A DNA stretch of 41,088 nucleotides from Microbacteriaceae bacterium (GCA_022487185.1 JAKVJE010000007.1:1-41088), one strand, 5' to 3'; numbered from the stretch's first letter, positions 17,549-27,374 are shown. Numbers and translations are program-made. The notes: a model not told the origin generated them from the sequence alone.

Positions 17549-17608
17549 ATCGGCGCTCGGCGGCGGCCGCCCGATCCGCGATGGAGTCGGCGACCTCCGC
17601 CGGCGCGA

Positions 17609-17646
17609 TAGGCTCAGCAGCGATGATCTGCGCGGGGGTCCCCGCG
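17609..17646 (+). promoter_or_regulatory. Probable promoter and leader hairpin
   Basis: A TAGGCT -10 box at 17609-17614 lies in the 120-base gap before the methyltransferase-like gene. CGCGGGG/CCCCGCG (17631-17646) would form a hairpin in the short leader. No good -35 is seen. Confidence 0.35.
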
Positions 17647-17668
17647 CGGCGACGAAGGGAGCCCGCCG

Positions 17669-18418
17669 ATGGAGTCCGCCGAAGACAGTGCCTACCCGGC
17701 TCAGCTGGTCGCATGGATACTGAACACTCCGGAGGAATCTCCAGCCGTATCCGGGGAGCGCCCCGCGACCGGATCGGGAGAGCTCGCTTCGTTCCGGGCT
17801 CCCGGGCTGGTGGTGTGCCCGGCCGATGACCTCCCCCTGTGTGCTGCCATCTCGGCAGGCTGCCCGGCCGTCACCCTGCTGGGGCTGTCCCCGAGCGCTC
17901 TTGAAAAAGCCGCCGCTGCGATCCCCGGAGCCCGGGCCCAGCTCGGAGCCTGGGAGCGCACGGGGCTCCCCGGCGACTCCGTCTCGATTCTGATCCTCTC
18001 CGAAGCCGCACTCCTGAAGCTCGATCTCGTCCGCCTCTCCGCGGAGTTCCGTCGGATCCTGCGCCCGGAGGGAGCCGTGGTGGTGCTCTCCGAACAACTG
18101 GATGGCGAGGGCTGGGCAGCGACCGTGCGGGAACTACTGGAGCCGCACGGGCGCGAGGCCCCGCTGTTTCCGCCATCCGAGCTGGAGCCTGCCGGGGAGT
18201 GCTCGGTCACCGTCTCTCAGCGGGGATCCCTGCCAGTGCTGCTCGACTTCGCGCGCCGGAGCGGGGGCTATCTCCTCGCCGGTGCCGCGGCACGGCGGGA
18301 ACTGCTCACCCGGGTCCAGGCTCTCCATGAATACGGCAGCCTCGCCGGGGCCGAAGAATTTTCGATGACGACCCGGATCCGGGCCCGGCTTTGGCGCGTT
18401 CCGCGCCCGGTGCAGTGA
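17669..18418 (+). CDS. Methyltransferase-like protein, function unknown
   Basis: A 249-residue cytoplasmic protein. The central part (SVSILILSEAALLKLDLVRLSAEFRRILRPEGAVVVLSE, ~105-145) resembles the motif IV-V region of class I SAM methyltransferases, where R-I-L-R-P-x-G normally precedes a beta strand. The SAM-binding glycine loop (GxGxG) is not seen at the expected place; LVVCPADDLPLCAAISAG takes its position. It may be a divergent or inactive relative. ATG 17669 has GAAGGGAG upstream. It is a single gene between ohr and gcvT, and no partner hints at a substrate. Confidence 0.4.
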   Translation: MESAEDSAYPAQLVAWILNTPEESPAVSGERPATGSGELASFRAPGLVVCPADDLPLCAAISAGCPAVTLLGLSPSALEKAAAAIPGARAQLGAWERTGLPGDSVSILILSEAALLKLDLVRLSAEFRRILRPEGAVVVLSEQLDGEGWAATVRELLEPHGREAPLFPPSELEPAGECSVTVSQRGSLPVLLDFARRSGGYLLAGAAARRELLTRVQALHEYGSLAGAEEFSMTTRIRARLWRVPRPVQ

Positions 18419-18462
18419 GCTCGCAGGTATCCCAGTCCGCACGGAGGCCCCTCCCGAACCGA

Positions 18463-18522
18463 TAGGCTTGGGGTGACTTCCGCGACGAGAGGTACCCCGG
18501 TGCGGCCGGGGCGTGGGTCGCG
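18463..18522 (+). promoter_or_regulatory. gcv promoter and structured leader
   Basis: A TAGGCT -10 box (18463-18468) is followed by a ~95-base leader in which CGCGAC (18481-18486) pairs with GTCGCG (18517-18522) around an inner CCCCGG (18495-18500)/CCGGGG (18506-18511) stem. The conserved glycine riboswitch core was looked for and not found, so the structure may be another RNA element or a stabilising hairpin. Confidence 0.4.
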
Positions 18523-18567
18523 ACCTGTGTGCGTCCCCAACGACGTGCCAGAAAGGATGTGGAGACC

Positions 18568-19767
18568 ATGGCGATTGAGGACGTTCTCGACACCCCCCTG
18601 CTGAGCCGGCACCGGTCTGCCGGGGCCCAGTTCACCGAATTCGGCGGCTGGCGCATGCCCCTGCGATATACCTCGGATCTGGCCGAGCATCGAGCCGTGC
18701 GCGAGCGCGCCGGGCTCTTCGACCTCACACACATGGGGGAGGTCCTGATCTCCGGGCGCGACGCTCCGGCGTGGCTCGACCACACGCTCGCCGGCCGCAG
18801 CTCGGACATGTCGCTGGGCAGGGCCCGCTACAACTTGCTGGTGAACGAGGCCGGAGGAATCCTCGACGACCTGATCGTCTACCGGCTGGCCGAGCGCACC
18901 TACCTGCTCATCGTGAATGCCGCGAACCGGCTGGACGATGTGACCGTGCTGCTGCAGCGGCAGAACGGCTGCGAGGTCGAGATCGAGGATGTCAGTGCCA
19001 GCAATGCACTAATTGCCATTCAGGGGCCGCTCGCGGAGTCCATCCTCGCCCCGCTCGTGGAGTGGCGCGGAACCTCTGGATTCGGTGTGCTGTTCCCCGT
19101 GGCGAACGCCTGCGGTGAGGTGTCGGTCCCGGTCGAGGACGAGCCCAGCCTGGCCGAGACTGGGTATTACCGGATCGGCTCCGGCGAGATCCGGACGGGC
19201 ACGGGCAGCGTTTCGGTTCTGATCGCCCGCACCGGGTACACCGGGGAGGACGGGTTCGAGATCCTGGTGCCCGCCGCAGACGCGGTCCCGGTCTGGGACG
19301 CCCTGCTGACCGCGGGAGGGTCCGAGCTCCAACGGTGCGGGTTGGCCGCCCGCGACACGCTTCGTCTTGAGGCCGGAATGCCGCTGTACGGGCACGAACT
19401 GACCACCGAGACCACCCCCTATGACGCGGGGCTCGGCCGGGTCGTCAAGCTCGACAAGCCGGAGGGAATGGTCGGCCAGGAGGCCCTGGAGGCCGCGCAT
19501 GCCGCCGAGGGGACCAGGCCGAAGCTGGTGGGGCTCTCGCTCGAGGGCCGCCGGGCGGCCCGGGCGGGGACCCAGCTGCTGTCTCAGGACGGCAACGTGA
19601 TCGGGCGGGTCACGAGCGGCGTGCTCTCGCCCACACTGGGGCACCCGGTGGCGATGGGGTACGCGGATCCCGCATTCTCGATCGGGGACCAGGTGCAGGC
19701 CGATGTTCGCGGTACGCTTCTTCCAGCGGTCCTCACTGAGGTGCCGTTCTATCACCGTCCCCGGTAG
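18568..19767 (+). CDS. gcvT: Glycine cleavage T-protein (aminomethyltransferase)
   Basis: A 399-residue T-protein. It releases ammonia from aminomethyl-lipoyl GcvH and transfers the methylene group to tetrahydrofolate. Family signatures are seen along the length: FTEFGGWRMPLRY, RERAGLFDLTHMGEV, GRARYNLLVNEAGGILDDLIVYRL, IAIQGPLAE, RTGYTGEDGFEI, LEAGMPLYGHEL, and RVTSGVLSPTLGHPVAMGY near the end. The start ATG 18568 (MAIEDVLDTPLLSRH) is chosen over the track GTG because GGAG lies just upstream and family alignment begins here. It is the first gene of gcvT-gcvH-gcvP, 42 bases before gcvH. It appears intact. Confidence 0.95.
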   Translation: MAIEDVLDTPLLSRHRSAGAQFTEFGGWRMPLRYTSDLAEHRAVRERAGLFDLTHMGEVLISGRDAPAWLDHTLAGRSSDMSLGRARYNLLVNEAGGILDDLIVYRLAERTYLLIVNAANRLDDVTVLLQRQNGCEVEIEDVSASNALIAIQGPLAESILAPLVEWRGTSGFGVLFPVANACGEVSVPVEDEPSLAETGYYRIGSGEIRTGTGSVSVLIARTGYTGEDGFEILVPAADAVPVWDALLTAGGSELQRCGLAARDTLRLEAGMPLYGHELTTETTPYDAGLGRVVKLDKPEGMVGQEALEAAHAAEGTRPKLVGLSLEGRRAARAGTQLLSQDGNVIGRVTSGVLSPTLGHPVAMGYADPAFSIGDQVQADVRGTLLPAVLTEVPFYHRPR

Positions 19768-19809
19768 CCGTCGGATGGCTGCCGTCCGAATGTACGAGAA
19801 GGAGCCGTC

Positions 19810-20304
19810 ATGAGTGAATCCGAGGATGTCCGGTACACACGAGACCACGAGTGGATCGGTGGTGACAACCCCGCCTCGGTGGGGATCACGGACTACGCCC
19901 AGCGCCAGCTCGGCGACATCGTGTACGTCGATCTTCCCGCCGAGGGAGACACGGTGAAGGCCGGCGAGGTCCTCGCTGAGGTCGAATCGACCAAGAACGT
20001 CGCACAGATTTTCGCCCCGGTGGCCGGTACGGTCGCCGAGGTCAACAGCACTCTGGAAAACGACCCCGCGGTCATCAACGAGTCGCCGCTCGACGAGGGC
20101 TGGATCGTGCGCCTCACAGTGGCCGAGGGTGAGGATCTGGACGAACTGCTCACCCCGGACGAGTACGAGGAGTTCTGCTCCGGTCTGGGCGAGGGGGAGC
20201 TGGGGACAGACTCCGCTTCGGGAGCGTCCGAGGACCCCGGGTTCCAGGTCGTTGACGCCGAGCAGGACGCTTCCCGGAACGCGGAACCCAAGGGAGACGA
20301 CTGA
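19810..20304 (+). CDS. gcvH: Glycine cleavage H-protein with acidic C-terminal extension
   Basis: A 164-residue lipoyl carrier protein. The lipoylated lysine is K62 in [11 protein letters not shown]. The surrounding fold is typical: [67 protein letters not shown]. The normal domain ends near residue 127 ([10 protein letters not shown]). About 35 further acidic and Ser-rich residues follow ([16 protein letters not shown]), which most H-proteins (125-130 residues) lack. The start ATG 19810 follows AAGGAG. The stop overlaps the gcvP start (TGATG), which suggests coupled translation. Confidence 0.95.
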   Translation: MSESEDVRYTRDHEWIGGDNPASVGITDYAQRQLGDIVYVDLPAEGDTVKAGEVLAEVESTKNVAQIFAPVAGTVAEVNSTLENDPAVINESPLDEGWIVRLTVAEGEDLDELLTPDEYEEFCSGLGEGELGTDSASGASEDPGFQVVDAEQDASRNAEPKGDD

Positions 20305-23177
20305 TGGGGGCGGGGATGCCCACCCGCAGCTCCTTCGCCGACCGCCATATCGGCACGGCTCTGGACGCCGACGCGATCGCCGCCAGACTGGGATATGACT
20401 CCCCGGCCGATCTCGTTCACGCCGCGATGCCGGCCGATATCATCACCGGCACCGACGAGTCACTGCCCGCCCCCCTCGATGAGCAGGGGATGCTGGCGGA
20501 GTTGCGCGAGATCGCTGCCCAGAACCACGTCACGACCAGCCTGATCGGTCAGGGCTGGTACGGCACGATCACCCCGGCGGTGATCCGTCGCAACGTGTTC
20601 GAGAACCCGCGGTGGTACACCGCATACACCCCCTATCAGCCCGAGATCTCTCAGGGGCGGCTCGAGGCGCTGCTCGATTTTCAGACCATGATTGCGAGCC
20701 TGACCGCCCTCGATGTCGCGAATGCCTCGCTGCTCGATGAGGGCACTGCGGTCGCGGAGGCCATGCTCCTGGCGCACCGCGCCTCCAAATCTCGGTCGAA
20801 TGTCTTCGCACTCGACTCCCGCCTCTTCGAGGCCACTGCAGGGGTGGTGCGCACCCGCGCCGCTGGTCTGGGGATTGAACTTCAGTTCTTCGATGTGACT
20901 GATCCGGCCTCGCTTCCCGACTGCTTCGGCGCCGTGGTGCAGTATCCGGGCAGTGACGGGTCACTTCCGGACGTGGCACCCGTGATGGATGCGGTTCATG
21001 CGGCCGGCGGCCTCGGAGTTGTCGCTGCGGACCTGCTGGCGCTCACGCTGCTCCCTGCCCCTGGAGAGCAGGGTGCCGACATCGCGGTGGGGTCTGCACA
21101 GCGCTTCGGGGTCCCCATGGGCTTCGGTGGCCCCTCGGCCGGCTATATGGCCGTCCGCCAGCGCCTGGTGCGGAAGATGCCGGGCCGGCTGGTGGGGGTG
21201 ACCCGGGATGCCTCGGGTGCCCCGGCGCTGCGGCTCACACTGCAGACGCGGGAGCAGCACATCCGCCGGGAGCGCGCGACCTCGAACATCTGCACGGCCC
21301 AGGTCCTGCTGGCCGTGATGTCCGCCATGTACGCGGTGTGGCACGGGCCCGAGGGCCTCCGTGCCATTGCGGCCCGGGTGGCGGGGTTGACCGCCGCGCT
21401 CGCGGATGCGCTGGAGGCCGGTGGGCTGCGGCTGGCCGCCGATCAGTGCTTCGACACGCTCCGGGTCTCGGTGCCCGACGCCGACCGGGTGCTCGAGACG
21501 GCGGCCCGACAGGGCATCGATCTCTGGCGGGTCGATGCCACCACGGTGTCACTCTCCCTCGACGAGACGACGACCCCGGATACGGTTCGGACCGTGGCTT
21601 CCGCATTCGGCGCGGGCGAGCCGAATTTCTCGGACCTCGACGGCCCCGAGGCTCTGCGCCGACTGCCCAGGCTGCGGGATTCTGAGATCCTGCCGGACCC
21701 GGTTTTCCACGAGATTCGCTCGGAAACCCAGATGATGCGCTTCCTGGCGCGGCTGGCCGACCGCGATTACGCCCTTGACCGGGGCATGATCCCGCTCGGG
21801 TCATGCACGATGAAGCTGAACTCGGCGGCCGTGATGGAGGCGGTGAGCTGGCCGGAGTTCGCCGGGCTGCATCCCTACGCCCCCGCGGTCAACACCCGGG
21901 GTTACCGGCGCATCCTCGACGACCTCACGTCCTGGCTGGCGGAGCTGACGGGCTACGATTCGGTATCCCTGCAGCCGAATGCTGGCTCCCAGGGCGAGTA
22001 TGCGGGGCTGTCCGCGATTCGGGGATACCTCGACTCGCGCGGGGAGACCGCCCGCAGGATCTGCCTGATCCCGGAGAGCGCCCACGGCACCAACGCGGCT
22101 AGTGCCGCCATGGCCGGATTCCAGGTCGTGGTGGTCGGATGCGATGCCGAGGGCAGTGTCGACGTGTCCGATCTGCGGGCCAAACTGGCCGAATACGCTG
22201 GCCAGGTGGCGGCTCTGATGGTCACCTACCCATCGACCCACGGGGCCTACGAGGCCCGCATCCGCGAACTCTGCACGCTCGTCCACACCGCCGGCGGGCA
22301 GGTGTACATCGATGGGGCGAACCTGAATGCTCTGCTCGGCTACGCGCGCTTCGGGGATATGGGCGGCGATGTCTCTCACCTGAATCTGCACAAGACTTTC
22401 GCGATTCCGCACGGGGGAGGCGGCCCCGGCGTGGGGCCGGTGGCGGCCAAATCCCATCTGGCGCCATTCCTCCCCGGGCACCCGGTCGTGGGAACACAAT
22501 CGAAGGGTGCGGTTTCCCAGGCCCCGTACGGGTCAGCGGGAGTGCTTCCGATCAGCTGGGCCTACATCCGCATGCTCGGCGTCCCGGGTCTCCGGCGCGC
22601 CACGGAGGCGGCGGTCCTGAACGCGAACTACATCGCCCATGAGCTGCGTGGCAGCTACCCGATCCTGTACACGGGTGCACACGGGCTGGTGGGCCACGAG
22701 TGTATCCTGGATCTCCGGCCGCTCACCGAGCGCACCGGCATCACGATCGACGACGTCGCGAAGCGGCTCAACGACTATGGCTTCCATGCGCCGACGATGA
22801 GTTTCCCGGTGCACGGCACCTTCATGGTGGAGCCTACGGAATCGGAGGACCTGGGCGAGCTCGACCGGTTTATCCGGGCGATGCGCCTGATCCGGAGCGA
22901 GGCGGATGCGGTCGCCGAGGGACGCTGGCCGGCGGATGACAATCCGCTGGTCAACGCGCCGCATACCGCCGCCTCCCTGGTGGGGGAATGGAGCCATCCG
23001 TACTCCCGCGACCTGGCCGTGTATCCCTTCGCCGAGGGCCTGGCGCCGGAGGCGGCGGTGGATGCGGTGCGCGATAAATACTGGACTCCGGTGGGCCGGG
23101 TGGATAACACCTACGGCGACCGGCACATCCAGTGTTCGTGCCCGCCCCCGGAGTTCTTCGAGCGCCCGTTGGCGTGA
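20304..23177 (+). CDS. gcvP: Glycine cleavage P-protein (PLP-dependent glycine dehydrogenase)
   Basis: A 957-residue full-length P-protein with both halves fused, as in most bacteria outside the two-subunit group. It decarboxylates glycine with PLP and loads the aminomethyl group on GcvH. Seen: an N-terminal [32 protein letters not shown], the first-half strand [22 protein letters not shown], and the second-half PLP site [18 protein letters not shown] with the lysine near residue 697. [17 protein letters not shown] is near the end. The start ATG 20304 overlaps gcvH. lpd and lip genes are not in the window. A GC-rich inverted repeat at ~23183-23222 follows, without a T tract. Confidence 0.96.
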   Translation: MGAGMPTRSSFADRHIGTALDADAIAARLGYDSPADLVHAAMPADIITGTDESLPAPLDEQGMLAELREIAAQNHVTTSLIGQGWYGTITPAVIRRNVFENPRWYTAYTPYQPEISQGRLEALLDFQTMIASLTALDVANASLLDEGTAVAEAMLLAHRASKSRSNVFALDSRLFEATAGVVRTRAAGLGIELQFFDVTDPASLPDCFGAVVQYPGSDGSLPDVAPVMDAVHAAGGLGVVAADLLALTLLPAPGEQGADIAVGSAQRFGVPMGFGGPSAGYMAVRQRLVRKMPGRLVGVTRDASGAPALRLTLQTREQHIRRERATSNICTAQVLLAVMSAMYAVWHGPEGLRAIAARVAGLTAALADALEAGGLRLAADQCFDTLRVSVPDADRVLETAARQGIDLWRVDATTVSLSLDETTTPDTVRTVASAFGAGEPNFSDLDGPEALRRLPRLRDSEILPDPVFHEIRSETQMMRFLARLADRDYALDRGMIPLGSCTMKLNSAAVMEAVSWPEFAGLHPYAPAVNTRGYRRILDDLTSWLAELTGYDSVSLQPNAGSQGEYAGLSAIRGYLDSRGETARRICLIPESAHGTNAASAAMAGFQVVVVGCDAEGSVDVSDLRAKLAEYAGQVAALMVTYPSTHGAYEARIRELCTLVHTAGGQVYIDGANLNALLGYARFGDMGGDVSHLNLHKTFAIPHGGGGPGVGPVAAKSHLAPFLPGHPVVGTQSKGAVSQAPYGSAGVLPISWAYIRMLGVPGLRRATEAAVLNANYIAHELRGSYPILYTGAHGLVGHECILDLRPLTERTGITIDDVAKRLNDYGFHAPTMSFPVHGTFMVEPTESEDLGELDRFIRAMRLIRSEADAVAEGRWPADDNPLVNAPHTAASLVGEWSHPYSRDLAVYPFAEGLAPEAAVDAVRDKYWTPVGRVDNTYGDRHIQCSCPPPEFFERPLA

Positions 23178-23290
23178 CATCCCCCGAATTGTCAGGGGAT
23201 CCTCAGGCGATCCGGGGGCTTGCCCCAGACCGGCTGCAGGGAGGGCTTCTAGGGTAGGGAGATAATCCGCCGAGAAGATCCGAGGATGGC

Positions 23291-24619
23291 ATGAGTTCTG
23301 CGCCCGTAACGGCATCGAGAACGAAGGCGACCCCCATCTGGGGGCGTGTGCGGGGGCGTGTTGTGCTCCTATTGTGCATCATGTACGCAATCGCGTATAT
23401 CGATCGCACGAATATCTCCACTGCCGGCCCCACTATGATGAAGGCCCTCGGGCTGACTTCGGGGGAGTTCGGCATCGCGGTCGCAGCATTTTCCCTCCCG
23501 TATGCTCTGCTGCAGATCTTTGGCGGGAATATCGGGGAGCGCATCGGCCCGCGCAAGGCGCTGTTCTGGATCGGCACACTCTGGGCCCTTGCGACGATTG
23601 CCACCGGGTTCTCGGTGGGGCTGCTCTCTCTGGCCGGGGCTCGACTGCTCCTGGGACTCACGGAGTCTGCCGCGTTCCCGACTGCGACCTCCGCGATGTC
23701 CCGCTGGGTGCCGCCGGACCGGAACGGGTTCGTGCAGGGCATCGTGCACTCGGCGTCCCGGCTGGGCAACGCGGTGGCTCCGATGATTGTGGCCGGGCTG
23801 ATCGCGCTGGGGGATTTGTGGAATGGACCGCTCGCCGGCTGGCAGATCTCGTTCATCCTGGTCGGAATCCTGAGCGCGGTCTGGGCGGTCCTCTGGGTCT
23901 CGCTGTTCCGGGATCGGCCCCGGGAGTACAAGGACATCACCGCGCAGGAGCTTTCGGAGCTGCCCCCGCAGGTGGAGCTGAAAGACCGTCCGCCGGTGCC
24001 TTGGAAGCGGCTCATCCGCACCATCCTTCCCGTGACGTTCGTCGATTTCGGGTATGGCTGGACGCTGTGGGTCTTCTTGACCTGGATCCCGAGTTTCCTG
24101 TCCAACCAGTTCGGCCTGGCGCTGGGGAAGTATGCGTTGTTTACGACGTTCGTGCTGCTGGCCGGGGTGGTGGGCGACACGCTCGGCGGCGTGATGGGTG
24201 ATCGGTTGCTGCGCCGCACCGGAAATCTTCGCTCGGCGCGTCGGACCGTGCTGCTCACGGGACTGCTCGGGTCGCTCGCCTGCCTGGCTCCGCTTCTGTT
24301 CCATCCGAACCTCGTGGCGGCAACCATCACGCTGTCGCTGTCGTTCTTCTTCCTGGAACTGTGCAACGCGACGCTCTGGGCTATCCCCATGGATGTGGCA
24401 CCGGAGTGGGCGGGAACTGCGAGCGGGATGATGAACACCGGGTTCGGTATCGCCGGGATCGTCTCCCCGATCCTCTTCGGCGCCCTGGTGGATGCCACCG
24501 GCTGGCAGTGGCCGTTCGCGGCCTCGATTCTGCTGCTCGCCGCTGCAGCGGTGACGGCTGCAGTGATGAAGCCCACGCGGGTGCTGCCCGAGAAGGAGTT
24601 CCGGGCGGCGGTGCGCTGA
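23291..24619 (+). CDS. MFS transporter, anion:cation symporter (GudP/ExuT-like) type
   Basis: A 442-residue membrane transporter with about 12 helices. The N-terminus IAYIDRTNISTAGPTMMKALGLTSGEFG is characteristic of the ACS family, which imports sugar acids and other organic anions by cation symport. FGGNIGERIGPRKALFW carries the MFS loop 2-3 motif (G-x3-D/E-R-x-G-x-R), and GDTLGGVMGDRLLRRTGN repeats it in the second half. The substrate is unknown. ATG 23291 is preceded by GAGGA. The 113-base gap from gcvP contains a GC-rich inverted repeat, so an own promoter is likely. A strong terminator follows. Confidence 0.82.
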   Translation: MSSAPVTASRTKATPIWGRVRGRVVLLLCIMYAIAYIDRTNISTAGPTMMKALGLTSGEFGIAVAAFSLPYALLQIFGGNIGERIGPRKALFWIGTLWALATIATGFSVGLLSLAGARLLLGLTESAAFPTATSAMSRWVPPDRNGFVQGIVHSASRLGNAVAPMIVAGLIALGDLWNGPLAGWQISFILVGILSAVWAVLWVSLFRDRPREYKDITAQELSELPPQVELKDRPPVPWKRLIRTILPVTFVDFGYGWTLWVFLTWIPSFLSNQFGLALGKYALFTTFVLLAGVVGDTLGGVMGDRLLRRTGNLRSARRTVLLTGLLGSLACLAPLLFHPNLVAATITLSLSFFFLELCNATLWAIPMDVAPEWAGTASGMMNTGFGIAGIVSPILFGALVDATGWQWPFAASILLLAAAAVTAAVMKPTRVLPEKEFRAAVR

Positions 24620-24628
24620 GCACAGCAG

Positions 24629-24672
24629 AAAACGGCGGCGAGCAGAATCTTCATCTGCTCGCCGCCGTTTTT
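24629..24672. terminator. Bidirectional intrinsic terminator
   Basis: AAAACGGCGGCGAGCAGA and TCTGCTCGCCGCCGTTTT form an 18-bp perfect stem with a 7-base loop, flanked by A and T tracts on both sides. It sits between the MFS gene (+) and the convergent acyltransferase gene (-) and should stop both. Confidence 0.93.
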
Positions 24673-24693
24673 CCTGTCCGGCCCCGGCCCGAG

Positions 24694-25866
24694 CTAGACT
24701 TGCTGTCCGCTGCTCTCCGGGGAGGGCGCCACGGGCCGCCGGCGGCGGCGGCCGGCCAGCGGCAGGCTGAGCGGGGTGCGCCGGGCCACGGCGACGAACC
24801 CGACCGAGACGGCGACAACCACCGCATAGGTGACAATGGTCAGCCACGGGGAGGGGATGAGCTCCGGAACCCAGTCGTGTGATCCCGGGCCAACCGAGAG
24901 CAGGATCCAGAGCACCAGCGGGTGCACCAGGTAGACCCCGAATGAAATATCTGAGGCGAAGGCCACAGTCCGTGCGCTCAGGCTGCCCTCTTGGCGGCGT
25001 TCGGCCCACCAGGAGCCGAATCCTAAGAACCCAAGGGCCACGGCCACTCCCCAGATCACGATGATGGGCTGCAACGGGGTCCCGGATTTGTACAGGCTCA
25101 TGCCGAAGACCCAGTGCTGGATGGCGAACACGCCGAGCGTCAGGGCCCCGGTCCCGGCCACGATCCAGGCGATGGTGCCCCGGTGGGTGGTCACCCAGCC
25201 GAACACTGAGGCGGCATGATCGGCCGTCACCGCTCCGAGCAGGATGACGAAAACATAGCTCAGGAAGACCACCTTTTCAGACCCGGCAATCCAGTGGGGG
25301 ATGTGCCGGCCGTACATGTAATAGGCCATCAGCGAGAGCTGGAACACCGCAGCGCCGGCAAGGAGCAGCAGGTGGTGTCCGCGGGTGCGGCGGATGAGCC
25401 AGAGGATTGTCGGCAGCAGGAGATACACCTGCATGGTCACGAGTAAGAAGTACAGGTGATACCAGGCCTGTCCGGTGACAAGCACCACAAAAAAATAGCC
25501 GATGTTGCCCCACACGGACATGTGCGTGGGGTACCGGATGAGCAGCGCGATGAAGTAGATCACCGACCACACCATGTACGGGACGCCGACGAGGAGGAAT
25601 CGTTTGGGAAGAAATGCTCGCATCGGTCGGGGGCGGTACAGATAGCTGAGGACGAGCACGAACGCCGAGAGGGCGAAGAACACCTCGCGGGTGAAGTGCA
25701 GCAGCCCGAGCAGTGTGTTGAGCGGCAGGTCGGTATCAGAACTGGTGTGACTGGTGACGTGCACGCCGATCATGCAGGCGAAGGTGAGGATGCGAACCAC
25801 ATCCACCGAGTACAGGTGGGGGGCCTTCCCGGTCCCGGGAGCGGGGAATACGGGGGCGGTGGTCAC
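24694..25866 (-). CDS. Acyltransferase-3 family membrane protein
   Basis: A 390-residue integral membrane protein of the acyltransferase-3 (OafA/NolL-like) family, which O-acylates sugars, peptides or lipids at the membrane using acyl donors. Seen: SVDVVRILTFACMIGVHVTSH with the catalytic-type histidine and preceding arginine in helix 1, HFTREVFFALSAFVLVLSYLY, and about ten hydrophobic helices. WYHLYFLLVTMQVYLLLP and ISFGVYLVHPLVLWILL are also family-typical. The C-terminus is Arg-rich (LAGRRRRRPVAPS). It starts with GTG at 25866, overlapping the acyl-CoA ligase stop by 4 bases (GTGA), so the two are probably co-expressed. The substrate is unknown. Confidence 0.85.
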   Translation of the reverse strand: MTTAPVFPAPGTGKAPHLYSVDVVRILTFACMIGVHVTSHTSSDTDLPLNTLLGLLHFTREVFFALSAFVLVLSYLYRPRPMRAFLPKRFLLVGVPYMVWSVIYFIALLIRYPTHMSVWGNIGYFFVVLVTGQAWYHLYFLLVTMQVYLLLPTILWLIRRTRGHHLLLLAGAAVFQLSLMAYYMYGRHIPHWIAGSEKVVFLSYVFVILLGAVTADHAASVFGWVTTHRGTIAWIVAGTGALTLGVFAIQHWVFGMSLYKSGTPLQPIIVIWGVAVALGFLGFGSWWAERRQEGSLSARTVAFASDISFGVYLVHPLVLWILLSVGPGSHDWVPELIPSPWLTIVTYAVVVAVSVGFVAVARRTPLSLPLAGRRRRRPVAPSPESSGQQV

Positions 25867-27374
25867 GCGCTCGCCGCCAGGTGCCGCACCTGTGCGCGAC
25901 GGATTTTGCCGGTGGCTGCCCGGGGGAGATCCTCCACGATATCGATGTGGACGGGCCGCTTGTACTTGGGGAGATGGGTCTCGCAGCGCTGCGTGAGGTC
26001 GGCGGCGAGCGCGTCGGCGGGCTGCGTGAGGTCGGCTGGAATCACGTACGCGGTGGGCACCTGGTGCAGGACTGGGTCGGGGCGCCCCACGACGACCGCT
26101 TCGCGGATGCGGGGGTCCTCGAGCAGGATCTCCTCGATATCGGCCGGGTAGACCATCTCTCCTCCTTGGTTGATGACGTCGTCAGAGCGCCCGACCAGGT
26201 ACACGTATCCGTCGGCGTCGAGCTTTCCGAGATCGCCGGTGCGGAGCCATCCATCGGGATCGAATCGGTCGGCGGCGCGCCCCCCATAATACGAGTGGAT
26301 GACACCGCGCCCCCGGATCCAGATGTCCCCGATCGTTCCGGTCGGGGCTGGGCCGGCATCGGTGCGGATCTGCAGCTCGCATCCCACGGGCTTCCCGACG
26401 GACCCCTCCCTGATCGGCTCTCCGAGTGGGGTGGCAGTGATCTGGCTGGCCCCTTCGGTCATGCCGTAGCTCACGACGAGCGGAACCCCGGCGAGCTGGT
26501 GTCGGACGGCCTCGGGCAGCGGGGCGGAGGCCGACCGGATGAACCGCACCCGACTGGGGACGCGGAGGGGGCCGGTGTGGGCGAGCACCGCGAGGATGGC
26601 CGGTACGGCGTTGATCCAGGTGATGTCGCGCTGTTCGATCAGATCCCAGAATCCGGTCGCGTGGAACCGCCGATCGAGGACGAGGGTCGAACCCGCCACC
26701 AACGTGGCGAGCAGTCCGACAACTTCAGCATTCACATGGAACAGCGGGAGCGGATTGAACCCGCGGTCGTCGGGGGTGAGCCGGTTGTGCTCGGCGACCT
26801 CGTGCGCGACGGTGAGGAGCTGATCGGCACTGAGCGGCACGCCTTTGGGGGTTCCGGTTGACCCGGAGGTGAACAGGAGGGCCGCCCCTCCTGGACGCGC
26901 TCCGGCACTGGCCGCGGACGTCCGGTGGAGAACTGTCTGATCGAGTTCTGCCGCGTCGTTGGTGTCCAGGGGGAGCAGCTCCGTGCCGGAGAGCTGCCGG
27001 TCCTGGGGGTGATCGCTCACCACCACGGTGGGCTCCCCCTCGACCAGCGTGAGGATTCTGCTGAGCCCCGCAGCGTCGAGCGCAGGATCGGCCGGGATGG
27101 CATGGTAGCCGCCGGCGATGGCGCTCAGATAGACCCTGGCGAAGCCGATCGGGTCGGCGATGTCGACGACTACGACGCCGTGCTCCCCCAGAAGGGCCGT
27201 GAACCGGGGAATCCACCGGTGCAGCTCGGCGAACAGCTGCCCGTAGGTGAGGCCGGCGTCGCTGCGGGCGTCTTCAAGGTAGTGCGCGGATGGGGTTGCG
27301 GCTCGGGCCTCGATGAGGGCGCCGAGCCCCGGCATCGGGTATTCGGGCTGAAGGGAATATGCAGTGGTGTCCAT
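25863..27374 (-). CDS. Acyl-CoA synthetase / AMP-dependent ligase
   Basis: A 503-residue ANL-superfamily ligase that activates a carboxylic acid with ATP and loads it on CoA. Motifs: the P-loop-like LLFTSGSTGTPKGVPLSADQ (~165-185), the A5-like VSYGMTEGASQ (~315), TGDLGKLDADGYVYLVGRSDD (~385-405), INQGGEMVYPADIEEIL (A8), and the catalytic lysine in LPRAATGKIRRAQV near the end. Acid specificity cannot be told. ATG 27374 has no Shine-Dalgarno. TACATT or TACGTT lies 8-20 bases upstream, so a leaderless message is possible. It is the first gene of a pair with the membrane acyltransferase, to which it may supply acyl-CoA. Confidence 0.9.
   Translation of the reverse strand: MDTTAYSLQPEYPMPGLGALIEARAATPSAHYLEDARSDAGLTYGQLFAELHRWIPRFTALLGEHGVVVVDIADPIGFARVYLSAIAGGYHAIPADPALDAAGLSRILTLVEGEPTVVVSDHPQDRQLSGTELLPLDTNDAAELDQTVLHRTSAASAGARPGGAALLFTSGSTGTPKGVPLSADQLLTVAHEVAEHNRLTPDDRGFNPLPLFHVNAEVVGLLATLVAGSTLVLDRRFHATGFWDLIEQRDITWINAVPAILAVLAHTGPLRVPSRVRFIRSASAPLPEAVRHQLAGVPLVVSYGMTEGASQITATPLGEPIREGSVGKPVGCELQIRTDAGPAPTGTIGDIWIRGRGVIHSYYGGRAADRFDPDGWLRTGDLGKLDADGYVYLVGRSDDVINQGGEMVYPADIEEILLEDPRIREAVVVGRPDPVLHQVPTAYVIPADLTQPADALAADLTQRCETHLPKYKRPVHIDIVEDLPRAATGKIRRAQVRHLAASA

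Noticed and set aside
18475-18567. Glycine riboswitch upstream of gcvT
   Set aside because: The conserved glycine aptamer blocks are not present; only GC-rich stems are seen.
23369-25009. 546-residue minus-strand ORF
   Set aside because: It lies antisense to the MFS gene, runs through the bidirectional terminator and has Arg/Pro-rich shadow composition.
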